This document shows, one piece after another, positions 46,977-60,292 of a stretch of 64,000 nt of DNA. Source of the DNA: Nereocystis luetkeana (taxonomy: Eukaryota; Sar; Phaeophyceae; Laminariales; Laminariaceae). Each line of letters starts with the position of its first letter. The stretch's first letter is position 1. The position numbers and the translations under genes were made by a program. The DNA lies in contig JARUPZ010000026.1 of the NCBI GenBank assembly GCA_031213475.1, forward strand, positions 1,256,501-1,320,500, given 5' to 3'. The notes beneath the pieces were generated by a model that saw nothing but the letters and a program-made list of their open reading frames with translations, was not told where the DNA came from and did no database searches.

Positions 46977-47080
46977 GTACGGGGGACCATAGTCAACAGG
47001 GATAACCATTGTTAGTAGAAATTGTTAAATATATAGGGTTTTCGTATGCGACAGGTCCTGTTTACTTTGGTTCCCCGTAT
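46977..47080 (+). mobile_element. TA-flanked MITE, copy 3 (diverged)
   Basis: About 104 bp. The left end gTACGGGGGACCATAGTCAA and right end GTTTACTTTGGTTCCCCGTAT are mutated versions of the family termini, flanked by TA at 46975-46976 and 47081-47082. More substitutions than the other copies imply an older insertion. Confidence 0.8.
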
Positions 47081-47547
47081 TATTCATTTAGCGTTAACAA
47101 TGAAGGCGTTCAGTCAGCGTATCTGCAAGGCGCGCGAAATATGTGGCCTCTCGATTGGAAGGTTTATAACCGCGATTCACCAAGCCTTTGTCTGTGACAC
47201 AAAAAGCACAGGCGCAGAGATCGTACGTCGGCGAGAGGTCATGAGTGTCACGCCCGGAGACAACGAGGTCGACTACATACAGGATATGCGGCGACAAATA
47301 CTTGCGCTGCCCCCGCGATAGCCATGACAAACATCCTAAGCTGAAGGATCACGACAGAGGTTGCCGCCGTGAAACTCAAGCCTAGAGAAATATGTCGGCT
47401 ACTGCGGTTTTCTCAGTGCATACAGCCTCGGCTGAATTGACCGACAAGTCAATAAGATGCCGGGGGGAAATCGCGGTGCCCGAGTCAGCGGTGTCTGTTA
47501 CGCTCACCCTCGACAAGGTCTAGTGGCAGACGGACAATACAAGGAAA
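47081..47547. other. No supportable gene
   Basis: Short overlapping frames only. Confidence 0.4.
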
Positions 47548-48018
47548 TCATGAAAAGCCGCCGAGGCGGCCGCAGTGCCCTACGAGCGTGTTGCGACTAA
47601 TAAGGGTGATCGTGCGTCTTGGGAATGAGGGAGAAGGGGTAGGTGGTAGCCGGGTGCGACAGAGGGAACGGGGGGGGGCGAGGTTTGTTTCTCCGTGGAT
47701 GGATGTCGTCTCTTGGTCGACCTTTTTGGGGTGGGAACGTACTTGTTCGTATACCACCGGCAGGCTTAAAACGGCGGTGCTAGGAAATTCAGCAAAGGAA
47801 AACAAGTGGCCAACTCCCTGCCCTGGCTTAAATGTTTCCGGCTGAGGAGGCAACTTATGTTCCTTCCTTGGCCTGTTCCACGAAATCGATTGGTGTTCTA
47901 TACCACGAAGCGCATTCGCGGACCGGGTGGAATCGATTTTAGCACGATATCGGCCATTGGTTTCTTCTCCGTCCAATATTACAGGGCGGAGATCATTGTT
48001 TGCATCCCTAGCTTCCAC
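47548..48018 (-). CDS. Unsupported 156-codon frame
   Basis: It starts at an ATG at 48018 (MEARDANNDLRPVILDGEE), is hydrophilic throughout, rich in Arg, Pro and Thr, and has no hydrophobic segment or recognised domain. The region is somewhat GC-richer than its surroundings. It may be an exon, an element remnant or chance. Confidence 0.2.
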   Translation of the reverse strand: MEARDANNDLRPVILDGEETNGRYRAKIDSTRSANALRGIEHQSISWNRPRKEHKLPPQPETFKPGQGVGHLFSFAEFPSTAVLSLPVVYEQVRSHPKKVDQETTSIHGETNLAPPRSLCRTRLPPTPSPSFPRRTITLISRNTLVGHCGRLGGFS

Positions 48019-51000
48019 TTCCGTTGTCTTGGTGAAGATAGCGGGGGGGGGTCGTTCCGATGGCGGTGGTGGTTCGAAAAATGCGCAACATGATGAGCTG
48101 GTGTAGTTTCTCTGTTGTTGCCTAAATCCAAAAAAGAAAATGCGATTTGTTTGGGGTCAGCCTTTCGGGCAAGCCCATCGACTCTTGCTGTTAATTAATA
48201 TACGTTCGGTGCGATAGTTGCCCGATTGTGGTGAACAGTTATAGTTATTTATATACGAATAACGACGGGGGCGGACGTAGACATAAAAACAAAACGAAAC
48301 AAAACAGAGATATGCAGCACGGGGGCCCGGGGGGGCGTGCGCTACCTCTCAGAACCCGACTAGTGAATAACTACGCGGTGTTCTTGATTCGTGTAGACTC
48401 GCTACATTGTAGGACCCGACGAGTAAATAACTACTCGTAGGTGTTCCAACATGCTGGGCGAAATGATAGTCCCATTATTATTAGTGGTATACACGCATGG
48501 CGCGGCGTGTGGCATTAGACCAATTTGGGCAGCACTTCGTCTGTGTTTGCCCAAATTGTTCAGTATGAAACGAGATCGAAACATAGATACAGTGGGGTGG
48601 TATCTTTATCTAAGAGACGAGGGATGAAGCGGGTGCTACCAACGCACTCAAAAAAAAAAAATCAAGTACTCCTGCACGTGGGAAAATAAACAATCTGCAG
48701 CGTGTGAGTACAATGTCGGGAAATGTTGAATATCTGCTATGATGCCGGTACGGTCTCAAGGTACTGTACATATATGGCCCACGAGTGAAAACAGGCAGTT
48801 TTAATATTCAAATGCCCACAAAAAAAAGAAAGGTAAAGGCATAAATGGCAGGTGACGGAATATTTTGCGACATTTGTGCAGCATACCGGCACCAAATTGT
48901 TTTCGCGCCGGAACAGACCTGTTTTGTGTGATAGCTGTTTCAACAGGAATCGTGTGTCATCGAACGTCGATGCGCTGAAATCGTTGTTGTTTGAGAAATA
49001 GGTTGTCGGCAACAGTGTTCAACGATCGTTGATTTCGTTAGGTGTACGACAGTGTTGACGATATATTTACATTAAACCCATCTGATTTATGTTTTCGGTA
49101 GTATGCCGTTCATTATAGTTGGACAGCCAGGTTCCAACCATCGGACTTCATCACCCCATTTAACGCCGCGGACGGTTAAAATTCATCAATCCCAACTATA
49201 AGTGAATATAGGGCCTGTACTGTTCTACATGATTCCACGAATGAATGCAGTAAAACAGAAGTATGTGATACGTATCAGTTCAGCAGTGGTATTCGATTGG
49301 CGAGCATGACCAATACACCTCGTCTCAATACGAATCTACTCGAACGTAAACGATTAGCGAAAACCACACACTTACTGCATTACCGGTTCGTAATTTTTCC
49401 CCCACTGCGCGCCCGTCCTCTATTACCCACACCACAAACTGAGGCTTCTCACACGACACGGCATCAAGATATACGAGAAACATGCCCTTGCCTAGACGCG
49501 AGCCCCTACGACCTGCGTAATTCAAATCACCGATGTCTAATTCGTGCATTAATACTCTTTCACTTGTTTCGGTTGACTTTCAACCGGCGGCCTCTGTCGA
49601 GGGCTGTCCGAACCTCCCTAGTGTTTTCTACAGTATGTCACTACAACCTATTCAGAGTCCGTTTAGAGTATTTACGGGGGGGATCCTGTAACCCCACAAA
49701 CCCATGGGAAATTCTCACGCGCTCATGTTCTCAAGTGTCAGCTCGTCCTATTTCCGTACCATAATCACTTGTTGACGACCCCCGTGCCCCTCTCGCCACA
49801 CTTCTCAGGTTTATTGAGCTGATGGGGCAAGGCGCGTACACTATGAAAACCGATGTAGCGTTAGTGGCGACATGGTTGGACATGGCTGCTGCCTTTGTCA
49901 ACCCATACCTGCCGCTATATCTAACCCTAAGGCGGTTCGTAGGTATACATATAGAATATATACCACCGCAGCAACATACTAGGCCGTCACCTGGATAACA
50001 AGGTGGCGATGGGCAGCGTTCACGACATTTCCCGCCGATAACACGACGACCTGAACCCCGTTCGCGCACGAGATTTCTCGTCTGACCGAGCGTAGGAACG
50101 ATCCGAACGCCGGTTCCTTTCCCGCCATAGTGTTGTAATTCACGCTAGGTTTCGTAACTTCCGACGCTATGTGGTGATATTGTCTTGCTGCGGTTGGTTC
50201 TCTTCTGAAAGTCAGGCCTTTCGTAGAAGATAAACGTCCTGTTACCACCGCCCGAGCACTTTAGCCATACAGCCCCGGGTGCAGCCTGTTGGATGCAGAA
50301 GGTTTGATACGTGGACGAAGACACGCTTCTCACTCTTTTACATGTATGTATGTACATGGATGGACGTTGTTCATGAAAGCCTTCTGCTTCTCAACACAAT
50401 ATACGACCACTCGCATACGTCGGCTACCAACCGCTTGCGACAGCGTCGGGCAATACATGGATTTCCGCGTGGAAGGAGTCCACCCACGGTATCACTTTAA
50501 CCCCAGAATACTTTTTGTTTCAAAACTTATGTTACTACTACAACATCTTCGGGACTCGGTAACCCCCGCCTGCCGGAACGGAAGCCGACAAGTTCCTGCG
50601 CTAACGTTTTTCAGGTGGGCACGTATTTCACGTGTGTTTGTCAACACCGGCTAACACGTACAAAAAGCCACGGGGATATTAGAGGAAGATTGAGGGGGTG
50701 AACACGCGTCCCACCCTGGTTCTGCGACATCCGGCCAGGTTAAACAATAAGCAATAGCAAGGACTGGACGGCCAACAGGTGGGTAGCGATTTTTGTATTT
50801 TCGCCAAACCTGCGTGGATAACAATCTGACTGGTAGTAATCAATGAGCGTGTGGAAACGATAATGGGAGTTTTTTCACCGTGCTCTTCCTGAACCTCGTG
50901 TGTATCACGTCGTGAAGCATCCAAACCGCATCGAGGATCAATCGTCTGTGGAACAAGAACGACCAACCTATTAACAGCAGGGCTGATATCGTTATTATCA

Positions 51001-51691
51001 ACGACACTCCCGCGCCCTCCGAAAACGTCCCGCGCCACCCTTGTCGTCTAGATGGTGCAGCGCTGCGAAATATATTCACGCGTCTCTACCGTTGCTGTTC
51101 GCCTCCCAACTAACTGTGTTTGATTATCTTCCATCCAGAATCCAACATAACAGAGAAAATGATTAAATATCCAGGTGGAATCATCGTCGAGGAAAAACAT
51201 TCTTCCACGAAAGTCGGAAGGGCCTACCGCGTATCTCAGTATATAATTGTCCTCGTTTGCCACTTGATGTGAAAACCGGGGTGTTGGTCGGTCAATGCCA
51301 TTTCCCCATAATAACGCAGCTTGATATTCTCCTAGTTGTCTGAAACCAGAAGCAACTCCTTCGGAATGCTATTAATGCGTAAGGTATTGAACAGCTTGCA
51401 CTAGAGCTGCGCCGTGATGATGCACTGGGTGCTAAATAATATTTCGCAGATATGAACCACAACGGTGATACAACGAGCATGCATGCCCAACCGATGTCAG
51501 CACAACCTTGTTAAGTGATCCGACATTTAGCAAAAAACATTTGTACATGATGCATGTTTACTTGCGCTAACGAGTTATGTTCCGACCTATGGATTTGACT
51601 CTATAAAGCTCAGAATCCTAGCTTGACAAATGTCGAGTTCCGAAATGGGCAGCTCCGCGGGCGGCGATGGGGAGTCTGACTACTGATGGCG
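48019..51691. other. No supportable gene over 3.7 kb
   Basis: Only scattered short frames. The plus-strand 155-codon frame at 49297-49764 has no motif. A run of A residues lies at 48649-48661. Confidence 0.4.
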
Positions 51692-51922
51692 TCTATTCCT
51701 GGAGCCCTGTAGCTGCCCGTCGCCTCCTCAGTTCATGACCTGCGCGCTGGCTTCAACGTGTAGGTGGATCGGCTATGTCTTGTTCATCGTGCGTTTGGCA
51801 TTGATCTACTTATCGTGTAAATGATTATAGTAGGCGTGGCCATGACGGCCGTGTGGTAGACGTCGGCTGACTATGCTTATGGTGTTTTTAATGCTGTCAC
51901 CGTCCTTTTCGTTGCTGACCTG
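51692..51922 (+). pseudogene. Dead exon 2 of the A/B membrane-protein family (copy C)
   Basis: The plus-strand frame aligns with most of exon 2 of genes A and B: ...SSVHDLRAGFNV, HRAFGIDLLIV, MIIVGVAMTAV and FNAVTVLFVADL, followed by an intact GTAAGT donor at 51923, at the family's conserved codon. Four in-frame stops (TAG 51710-51712, TAG 51761-51763, TAA 51818-51820, TAG 51857-51859) kill it. Similarity fades upstream of 51692. I found no matching exon 1 or exon 3 nearby, so this is a fragment or its partners have decayed beyond recognition. Confidence 0.85.
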
Positions 51923-53680
51923 GTAAGTGCAGTGTCACATGTCATGCCCCCCCTCCTCAGTCACCTAATCACGTGAATGCATTTTGTGAGATCGACAGGT
52001 ATATGATATGTCTGTCTCCCAACTTCAATGTGGAAAGACACCTGTGCATTCGCGACATGAGCTCGATCTATCGGTACCTTGTACTTGGCCGAAGAACGTG
52101 AAGGATATCGTTGATTCTTGAAGTTGTGCGTAAACCCTAGCTTAATCCTCAATATCATTAACCGGTTCACTTGCCTCTTAATCGGTTCTGGACGATGTAA
52201 TGGTGAATGCTTGGCAGGTCGTACCACAGGTTTTGCGTTGGTTGGTATTAATGTACCTGCCCGTTGTTAGATGAAAACGTTAGTCGCGCCTAAGACTGCT
52301 ACTTGCGAACCATGAATGCGATAGAGGGTTGACGAAGAGTGACACAGCTCTGTATGCCATCAACCGCCCTTACGTCGGCAAGATACATCACGCACGTTTC
52401 AAGGCAAAATGTCTCTGTGAAAAACACGTGTAGTGAATAATATATACCCCGGTATATATATGTGGAAGGCAGGGTCGGTAATATCGTAGATCTCGTATCA
52501 CCCACGTGCGAAGGACACGTCACCGGTCAAGCAATACCATAATCTCGGGTCTCGAGCGGTCTCACATCATTGATGGTGCAGATCCGTCCTCGGGAAGATA
52601 GCTACCGGGAGGTACATAATCCGTCGAAGACTCTCGCCACCAACAATGGGCCCCCACAGACTCAGTCTAGCACTAGCATCTCCTTGCGAAATATCAACGA
52701 TGAATTCTGCCCGCCTTACGTCGGCCGTAACGACGGCTACAAGGGACTCTCGCTCCACGACCTCATTACGGCGACGTCTCCGCGACTTCTACCCTACGAC
52801 CTCTCCGCGACGACCCCGGTACGAACGACCAGCGCAGGACCTAGGTGCTACATCTACATATATAGTTGAAATATATGTATATAATATCGCTCGGAAAGGT
52901 GCGGTTATGCGACAAGGAAAGAAGGATCCGATTGTGACGACCTGCCGAAGAGCATAAAATATTACCACAGGAGAGATGAGACGGGGAGTGAGTAAGTACG
53001 CGTCACCGCCACACTTGATTATACGGGGGCAATGCCCATAATAAAGTTATGTGAACTCTTCCGCAGCCAGCACTGTTTTCCTTTTGAGGTCAAGTGAATA
53101 ATTTTATGAAACGTAGTATCTACGTCCACATCGTTGGACTTGGCAATGTGTTGGACACACATGGACCGTGCTTCACGTACCACAGTCTTGCAATCTATCA
53201 GCCTATTAAATGTTCGTTATATACAAATTTAGATGCCCCTACTCTCGGGTCCATACGTCGCAGTCCCACATCAAAATATTCACGTCTGGATCTCAACGCC
53301 TGGGTGGTAACCCGCCCCGGTGATGGTGGTCAATAACGGTTGCAAGGTGGAAGCCTTAAAACAAAATAAGCTCAAAGCTCCTAATGGCACAACATAATAT
53401 ATATCCGTTCCTGCGCGATGGCAGCGGCAAAACGGAAAAGACGGAACACCATGTCAATGATGTATTCAATCCAGTGCGACAAAAGTGGCGATAGGGCTGT
53501 ACATACACATGTCTGTCACGGACCAATAGGCATCTAATACGACCAATCGAGTGGCTGTGCGTGACCATCAAGGCGTCTAATACCAAAAAAAAAACATGAA
53601 GACTTATCTGCTGGACATACAGCGCGCCCCCCCAAATATACTTCGACAGGACGTAACATCCGAGAACAGGACGTGAACTA
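51923..53680. other. No supportable gene
   Basis: Searched by eye for an exon 3 to follow the dead exon 2; none found. Other frames are short. Confidence 0.4.
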
Positions 53681-53785
53681 TTACGGGGGGCCAAAGTTAA
53701 CAGGACCTATGGTATACATAAAAACCTATATTTTTAACAAAGTTTACTAACAATATTTGGTCCTGTTAACTATGCCCCCCCGTGA
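53681..53785 (+). mobile_element. TA-flanked MITE, copy 4
   Basis: 105 bp with ends TTACGGGGGGCCAAAGTTAA and GTTAACTATGCCCCCCCGTGA, flanked by TA (53679-53680 and 53786-53787). The interior closely matches copy 2. Confidence 0.93.
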
Positions 53786-56700
53786 TAGCAGAAAATAGCA
53801 AGTCGGTGGATTTATATACCAAGACAAAACAATATGTGCACTGACACGTGCCCGTACCTATCAACGCCTTTTTTGTCAAAGCGACCGACAACGATAGTCA
53901 AAGATCGTATCTAGCAACTGATACATGTATCCGGTGTCCACAGTGTCCAGAGTGTTCGTGAGTACGTACTCTTATGAGTACTACAGAGTACCAGTTAGTG
54001 TCTAGAGTAGACAAAGACAGTTCATTAAACATACGTGGTGCTAAGAGCAGCGAGACATACCCTGAAAAATAAAGTGCCAATCCGTTTTCGGTGTGTTCAC
54101 GACGCCGCCCGGGTTCAGGTCTGGAGTGATACGCCAATACAAAAGCATTAAAGCTGTGGACGCTCGTACAATCCGGCGCAAAAAGACATGAATCCTATTT
54201 TTACTAGTAGTAGTGTATACGTACTAGAAACAAGTTCACGTAGAGCTTGGCAAAATATCACGCTAGGCGCAATTGTACAACACAATATGCTCCTTGTCCC
54301 ACTTTACTTTCTTTCCCAACCACTTGAATCTTACAAATAATAGGGAATGAGAGAGTATCTGTTGCACGCGTACTTTCCCCTCGATAAGTCTAACCACAAC
54401 CGACAAAAATGAGGGATCGACGCATATTATCTTTTGCACGTCCGTGTGCAGCCCTCACGCTATAAAGTGTATGTCGTATATATATATATGCAGCATCGTT
54501 AGTTGTCAGGTATGATCGTTACGTGTGGTACAGTTACGACCGAGAGTAAACTCAGACAATATGCAGGCGGAACCTCCATGTTTTAGACGAGGTCGCTGGC
54601 AGAGATGCGATCACACGTGCTGGCAGTATCTGCAGATAATCAGTAGTCCTGTATCCTGGTGTACAGTAGATTCCACATTTATTTTCACACGGTTAAAAGC
54701 TACCAGGTGTACTGCGAAGAATGGCGAATAAGAAAGTGGATGAAAAATATTACTTAACTAACTGCGAAAGTACGGCAGAAAACCAAGCGACAACACATTA
54801 CATACAGCTGGTGTGCTTAAGGCTTCACTGCTTCCCGTTGAGTTGCTGCGTTGTTGTTGCTGCCGATTGTAAACGTCATGATCCTCCTGTGGTGTGGAAC
54901 CTCTACGTAGAAGAAGAGCACGTCGATGCACGGGTAGACAAAGAGACATATTAAATTGGAGTGAAGCGATGTTGGTAGTCATGGTCTAAATTATGATAGT
55001 TCTAGATGCAGACACGTCGATATTAATTAACTGTTTCTCGTGGCGCGACGTCTTCGACGTGTTGCCATGATGCCTTCATGTCCGTTCGCCACATCACCTT
55101 GTATTTTATTTCCAACATGTTGCGTTTGTCCTCAAACTATTTCGCCTCCCTGAGTTGTATGCGTTTTCAAACAAGCAAATCAACCTAACAAAGTCGAACT
55201 ACCTTTCAAAGACGGCTGGGCGAGGGACAGCGAAGAAGACGTGTCTGCGTTGTTTGGTATGTGTAGCACACAATACGTAGCTCGTCTGATTTGTGCTCGG
55301 TTTTCTCGCTTCATGTAGTCATTGTTTAATGCGTGGTTGAGCTTGCTTCTGACGAGAGCGTAGGGAGTGGAGGTGTCGTTTCCGATGGTGTGTCGATTGC
55401 TTTAAAACAAAAGCAGGAAAAATATGTTGGGAGGAGTAGCTGCTGCACCCGGTCTCGCTGGAAACATAATGGGGCACGTGCCAGTATCCGTAACGTCGTC
55501 AAGAGTCTCGATAGAAATCTCCTCCGACGTCGGCTGGTAGACTAGCGGGTGTGGGTTGGACGATTAAAAGGTTGACCGTTGTAGTGTTTCAGTAGCCGGA
55601 CTTGGTACGCAAGCTAACGTATTTTTCAAGAAGGGACTCGCCGCAAATAATAGCGTGTTTGAGGATAGTGCAGTAGTAGTTGTACGGGTAGCCACAAAAC
55701 GTTTTATCCAGCGATTAACTGTGAAAGCCCTTGCCCGGTATGGAAGCAGGTACTTGAGGTTGTGGTAGTGGTCACCGGTCCTGCTGTTGTAAGTGATAGA
55801 TATTGCTTCTGAAACTGGGCCGATAAACACTTAAACAGGATTGCCCGATAGAACTCAATACAGGTATTTTCGTCTATAATGACCGAAGGAGTCAATCTCA
55901 ATCTCGATCTCAATCTATATCTTTGTCTCGCCAGATATCAAGCGGTTTTGGTGTTACATACCAGAAGATCATGCATCATACTACGTGTTCGTTATGCTGA
56001 GGGGTGTTCAAAATGCAACAATTCAGAGACGAAATGACTACCTAATCGAACAGTGTACGAGTCACCGCATGCATACTCACTATGCCATGGAAAGGTGTAC
56101 AGCAGGGCGGTAGTAGTGCGAACAAGCGTCATTTAAATTATAATGCGCTTTTACTACTACAATTATCCAGTTTGTGTCCAATCAATGCTATTCCCGAGGA
56201 GTTTACACCCCTCGTGCCGGAATGTGTTGTTGTTGCGGTCGATTAGGGCACCCATCCGTGACGGCACTTTTACGCCTCTTCTTGCCCTCGACAGCCGACT
56301 CCTCAAACCAAAAGTGGTACACTGAGTCTAAGGTAGTCTTGACCGGCAGGAATGCACATTTTTATTTGATCATGAAATACCTCTTTATTTGCGTGTGTGG
56401 TATACGTTTGTAGCTCGTTTCATGCTGCTATTGTTTTGGCGTGCAAGTTTAATGTAATACGTGTGTTCGTGTAGGATATTATTGGGAACCACGCTCTGGT
56501 CCGTTACATAAAGCGTTACAAACGCTATCGTTAGGCGATACTTTGGCGGGGAGTTGAAAATATCGCGATTGAAAATATGGTTGATCAATCTCAGTCCTTG
56601 TTCTGGATTCGAAAAAAAATGGCCGCCGAAATGATCGATTCAATCTCCAGAAGAAGAAGAAAAATATATCACTATTTTCAGAGCCCGCCGGAGATCGACT

Positions 56701-56904
56701 TATAGTTTATACAAAAAAAAGGCAACGAAGCAAGCCTCTGTATACAAGCAGAGCAACGAAGCAGGCCTCTGAGGTTGGTATTCGGAGTAGGCTTAGTGTT
56801 ACTGCTCTTCGTATGGTGATCGGGGTAATGGCCGCCGTGTACACATTGAAGCAAATAAAAGCAAGGTGGCACGCAGTTGAAAGCTCAAAACGCATCTCTG
56901 CGTC
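53786..56904. other. No supportable gene; one hexamer microsatellite
   Basis: A short imperfect CAATCT/TATCT hexamer tract lies at about 55886-55922. Frames are all under 90 codons and none is supported. Confidence 0.4.
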
Positions 56905-56964
56905 GGTTTGGCGGTCGGTTTGGCGGTCGGTGTATCGGTCGGTGTATCGGTCAGTTTCTCGGTG
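56905..56964. repeat. 12-bp tandem repeat, five units
   Basis: Two units ggtttggcggtc, two units ggtgtatcggtc and one diverged unit agtttctcggtg in a row. The period is exactly 12, so minus-strand frames read Thr/Asp/Arg or Pro/Thr/Lys repeats. Confidence 0.92.
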
Positions 56965-57689
56965 ACACCTGGTAAAAAGCCAACGTGTGGAACGATCCGG
57001 TGTGTATATGCTATCACGTGACGACACGCTGGCATGGCGTTCACGTCAGACTAGATTCGATAACAAACGGGTATCATAGAGGGAATATACAAAGCTCAAA
57101 TGGTTCCTATATAAGCATGCATGTATAACTAAATCCAAGTATTGACAAGGGACGGCGTACTATACGAGGCCTTGAAATTATATTTTCTATATATATTTCA
57201 TACACAAAATCCTCCCCAAAATTGACAAACATTTAATGTTCGCAACCCTGATCACAACCAGCTTTTCTTAAATTTGCGTATGGTTCTGCACGCCCGCTTG
57301 AACTATTGGGAATATGTCGGTACCTCGTAGATATGTTGTTGCCATCCGTTCAATGCGAACACCTCGGAAACACAGATGGAGGTTGAAATATACACAAAGT
57401 CCATAGAGGCACCAGGAACCCGTTGTCATTGTCAATGCTCCGTAACGCCAGTATCATCGCAGCTTGTCTCTAACATAGCCAATGGTCGCTATCATGTTGT
57501 AGTGTAATCGTACCCAATAAACACAAGCACAACTCTCACTTTGTGTTCCTAATTCGACGACCATATTTTTTTCAAATGGCACCCCCTCAAAATGTAGATT
57601 GCACCAGAGCTACCGGCCCATAAAGGCAATTATTGCCAATCTACTGCTTCCTGTAGTTATGACAGCAGTTATGCATTCGCCCAATTTAC
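56965..57689. other. No supportable gene
   Basis: AT-rich; nothing recognised. Confidence 0.4.
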
Positions 57690-57835
57690 ATCTAACTTTG
57701 TTTTCTTCACATCCCACCATTGTTACTAATCTTTTTGACACCCAGCACACCCAGTGTCCGTGTCGAACCTCTCATAATGGCCAGATACGAAATGTCTGGC
57801 CACAACTCCGCGACACAGGTATATCACGTATTTCA
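57690..57835 (-). mobile_element. Diverged LINE 3'-end fragment
   Basis: On the minus strand the order of blocks (gcggagttgtggccagacat, gaggttcgacacggacactggg, tgctgggtgtc, gaagaaaac) follows the last 150 bases of LINE copies 1 and 2 with many substitutions: an old 5'-truncated insertion. Confidence 0.6.
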
Positions 57836-60292
57836 TGAGAAAACGAGCACCAGCGATGGCAAATAACCTACGAAAATACCAGTCCCGTAAATAAATACTG
57901 CCCAGACTCACCTCAACTAGAGATCAAACGAGGGTAACCGGCGGGTACAGGTAGGTCGAAAAAAAACCGTGACGTGTTAAACCCAAAGGGGTTTAAGGGT
58001 GGCTAAAACACGTGTACTGGACGAGTTCGAGTACCCAGGTACCCGTATGTTGGACATATCCTCGGGTGAACACGATTTTTCCAGAAACTTTAGAAATCGA
58101 CAGAAAACTGGTGTCCATACAGATTATCTACTTTTCCTTTTTACGCGTTTATGCCCTATTATTATTGTTTTCTTCGATATTCTTGGGGTCAACATAGGCA
58201 TGCCGTTCTGTTACTCTTGCCAGGATATCTGCCGGGCAAGCACACCTACCTGGGAATGCCACCTACTATGGCGCACATCATGAGGTTAACCTGTATTTCG
58301 CTCTACACCTGAACTTGCTCGTTCGAGTGGAACCATAAACTACATACTATGCCGCACCCTGTACTGCTCGAACGCCATGCCGCCCTAAATTTGTACAGGC
58401 GTCGTCATGGTGTGCAGCTGCGCGAACCAATACAGGATACTCTGCAGATAGAAAAAACGATAAGGCAAGCTGATTGCGGTCGTTTTCAATTCCCTGATAG
58501 TCTTACGGAAGAAGACGGAACGACGCTCAGTCACAGCCGGTTGATGGTTTTTGTGCTTGTGTCGACATCGAATCGAAGTAGGTCCCGCCGTGGGCTTGTG
58601 ACAGCTCTGGATGACCGTACGGAAAAACGAGATTTTTTAGAATGCTATGTTATTCGAGTCTTCGTTAAAGTCATTTGAGTTCGTGTGAAAACCCGGGTTA
58701 CCCGCGACGTGGTCGTGTTTTATATTCAGAATAATCAGAGTACCTGTTTGTCACGGGTATTCGCCGGGGTACGCCTCTAATGTGCATATATTCACGTTAG
58801 ATAGCACGCCGTCCGCATTATTCAGTCGGCACACGACTAATACAAGCTAGCCATATATATGACGTCGTGACAACAAACCACTTGGAAGACCTTGAGCATC
58901 TAATACTGCAGCGTATACGATACCGTCTAGGGATAGGGGCACAGCCTTTTAGTTAGTTGCAGTTCTGGAGGCTTACGTTTACTTCGGCCTGTTTCGCATT
59001 CGTGGATCCATACTGTACCAGGGGTGGAAACTAACCGCCTCAATTGCTAGTGCAGTATTGCGTAAGTATGAACTCGTTACTTGAAGATAACCGTCAGGTA
59101 TATCGTTGGAAATTTTCATTGGGACGGACCAGCTGAGAAGTTTGCTCCTACTACTGGCTATGCACGAGCAACCGCCATGGAACGATAGCTTCGGCCGCTC
59201 ATTACAATGACACAGTATGCCAGGTAAGGTAAGTAAGTGTCGTGTAATAATGTAGAGCATGCAGTTCCGTTCGTCTTTGTTGCATGCAGGTTGTGTCAGA
59301 TTGTGCCACGTTGTTGTGTCAACAAATCGCCCGAACAAGCGTGCCGTCTCTGGTACCAGGTATCCGACATCAGATATGAGGTAGAACGCGCATCAGCCAC
59401 TACGCCACGTTTAGGTTTACGCTCAGTTTCCCTTGCCTTAGTCGCAAGTAATGCGCACGTCTCAACACGAAATTACTCTACAGCAGGTATTTTCACGCTC
59501 ACCAGGAACGCATGTGACACACGTTTAGCCGTTTAGCCTGCACAACGCCAAAATCCGTCCTACCACCCACCAAGGGCTTACCCACGTTACGTGGCATTCA
59601 AAAATGCGTACTACACCGTCCATCCAAACTGCTTTGACAGCATATCTACGAGGATTATACGTATCGAGGATAACACGACCGGACACTGTAAGCTTTCGCT
59701 ATCGAATAAGGGTAACCAACGCCCGAACGGCTGGCGACATCGTCTAGGGCGTGGACGCAAATGTTTTTTCCTACCCTGAAATATATGCTTGAAACACATC
59801 TATCTGGGAATGCACATAACCCATTACGAGTTCGGCCCCGGTTTGGACCTGCATTTTGCATTTTAAAAAAAATGGGATTGGCATTGTACGGCTTCGTCTC
59901 TGTCTTCGTTATGAATATCACTTTGTTTGGTTGCCCTCTAGTCCACGGTCTCCGACGCCACTACTTATCAACAACGTGCCCGATCACAAACTAAAAGGCA
60001 TTTGATTGCATCGGGGCCTTCCTCAGTGATCAGTAATAAGAGCAAAAGATGTAACGCCTAGCGTGCTACGTTTACAAAACACGACGTTGTCCGCGTCACT
60101 TCACCCTCATTATTCTTCCGCTACCCGTGGGTTGTTCGAATATTACTCGTTTACGCCATCTTGCGCTTGTAAAGAGATTTATTTTGTGAAAACAATATAT
60201 CTTCGACGGTAAGGCTTGCCATGATATAACTGTTCTGCTTCACATATAAAATAGGTATTCATTGATGGTATCCATCACGTCCTCGTACTTAC
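57836..60292. other. No supportable gene over 2.4 kb
   Basis: The region where exons 2 and 3 of the orphan family exon at 60.3 kb would be expected. I found no DLRAGFSL-like or LVGWG-like block on the minus strand. The plus-strand frame 58349-58678 (109 codons) and others are unsupported. Confidence 0.4.

Noticed and set aside
50840-51079. Minus-strand frame with a hydrophobic segment (LLLIGWSFLF) near the dead exon 2
   Set aside because: It resembles the exon 1 helix only in composition, lacks the LPDS and WACGE motifs, and is on the opposite strand to the dead exon.
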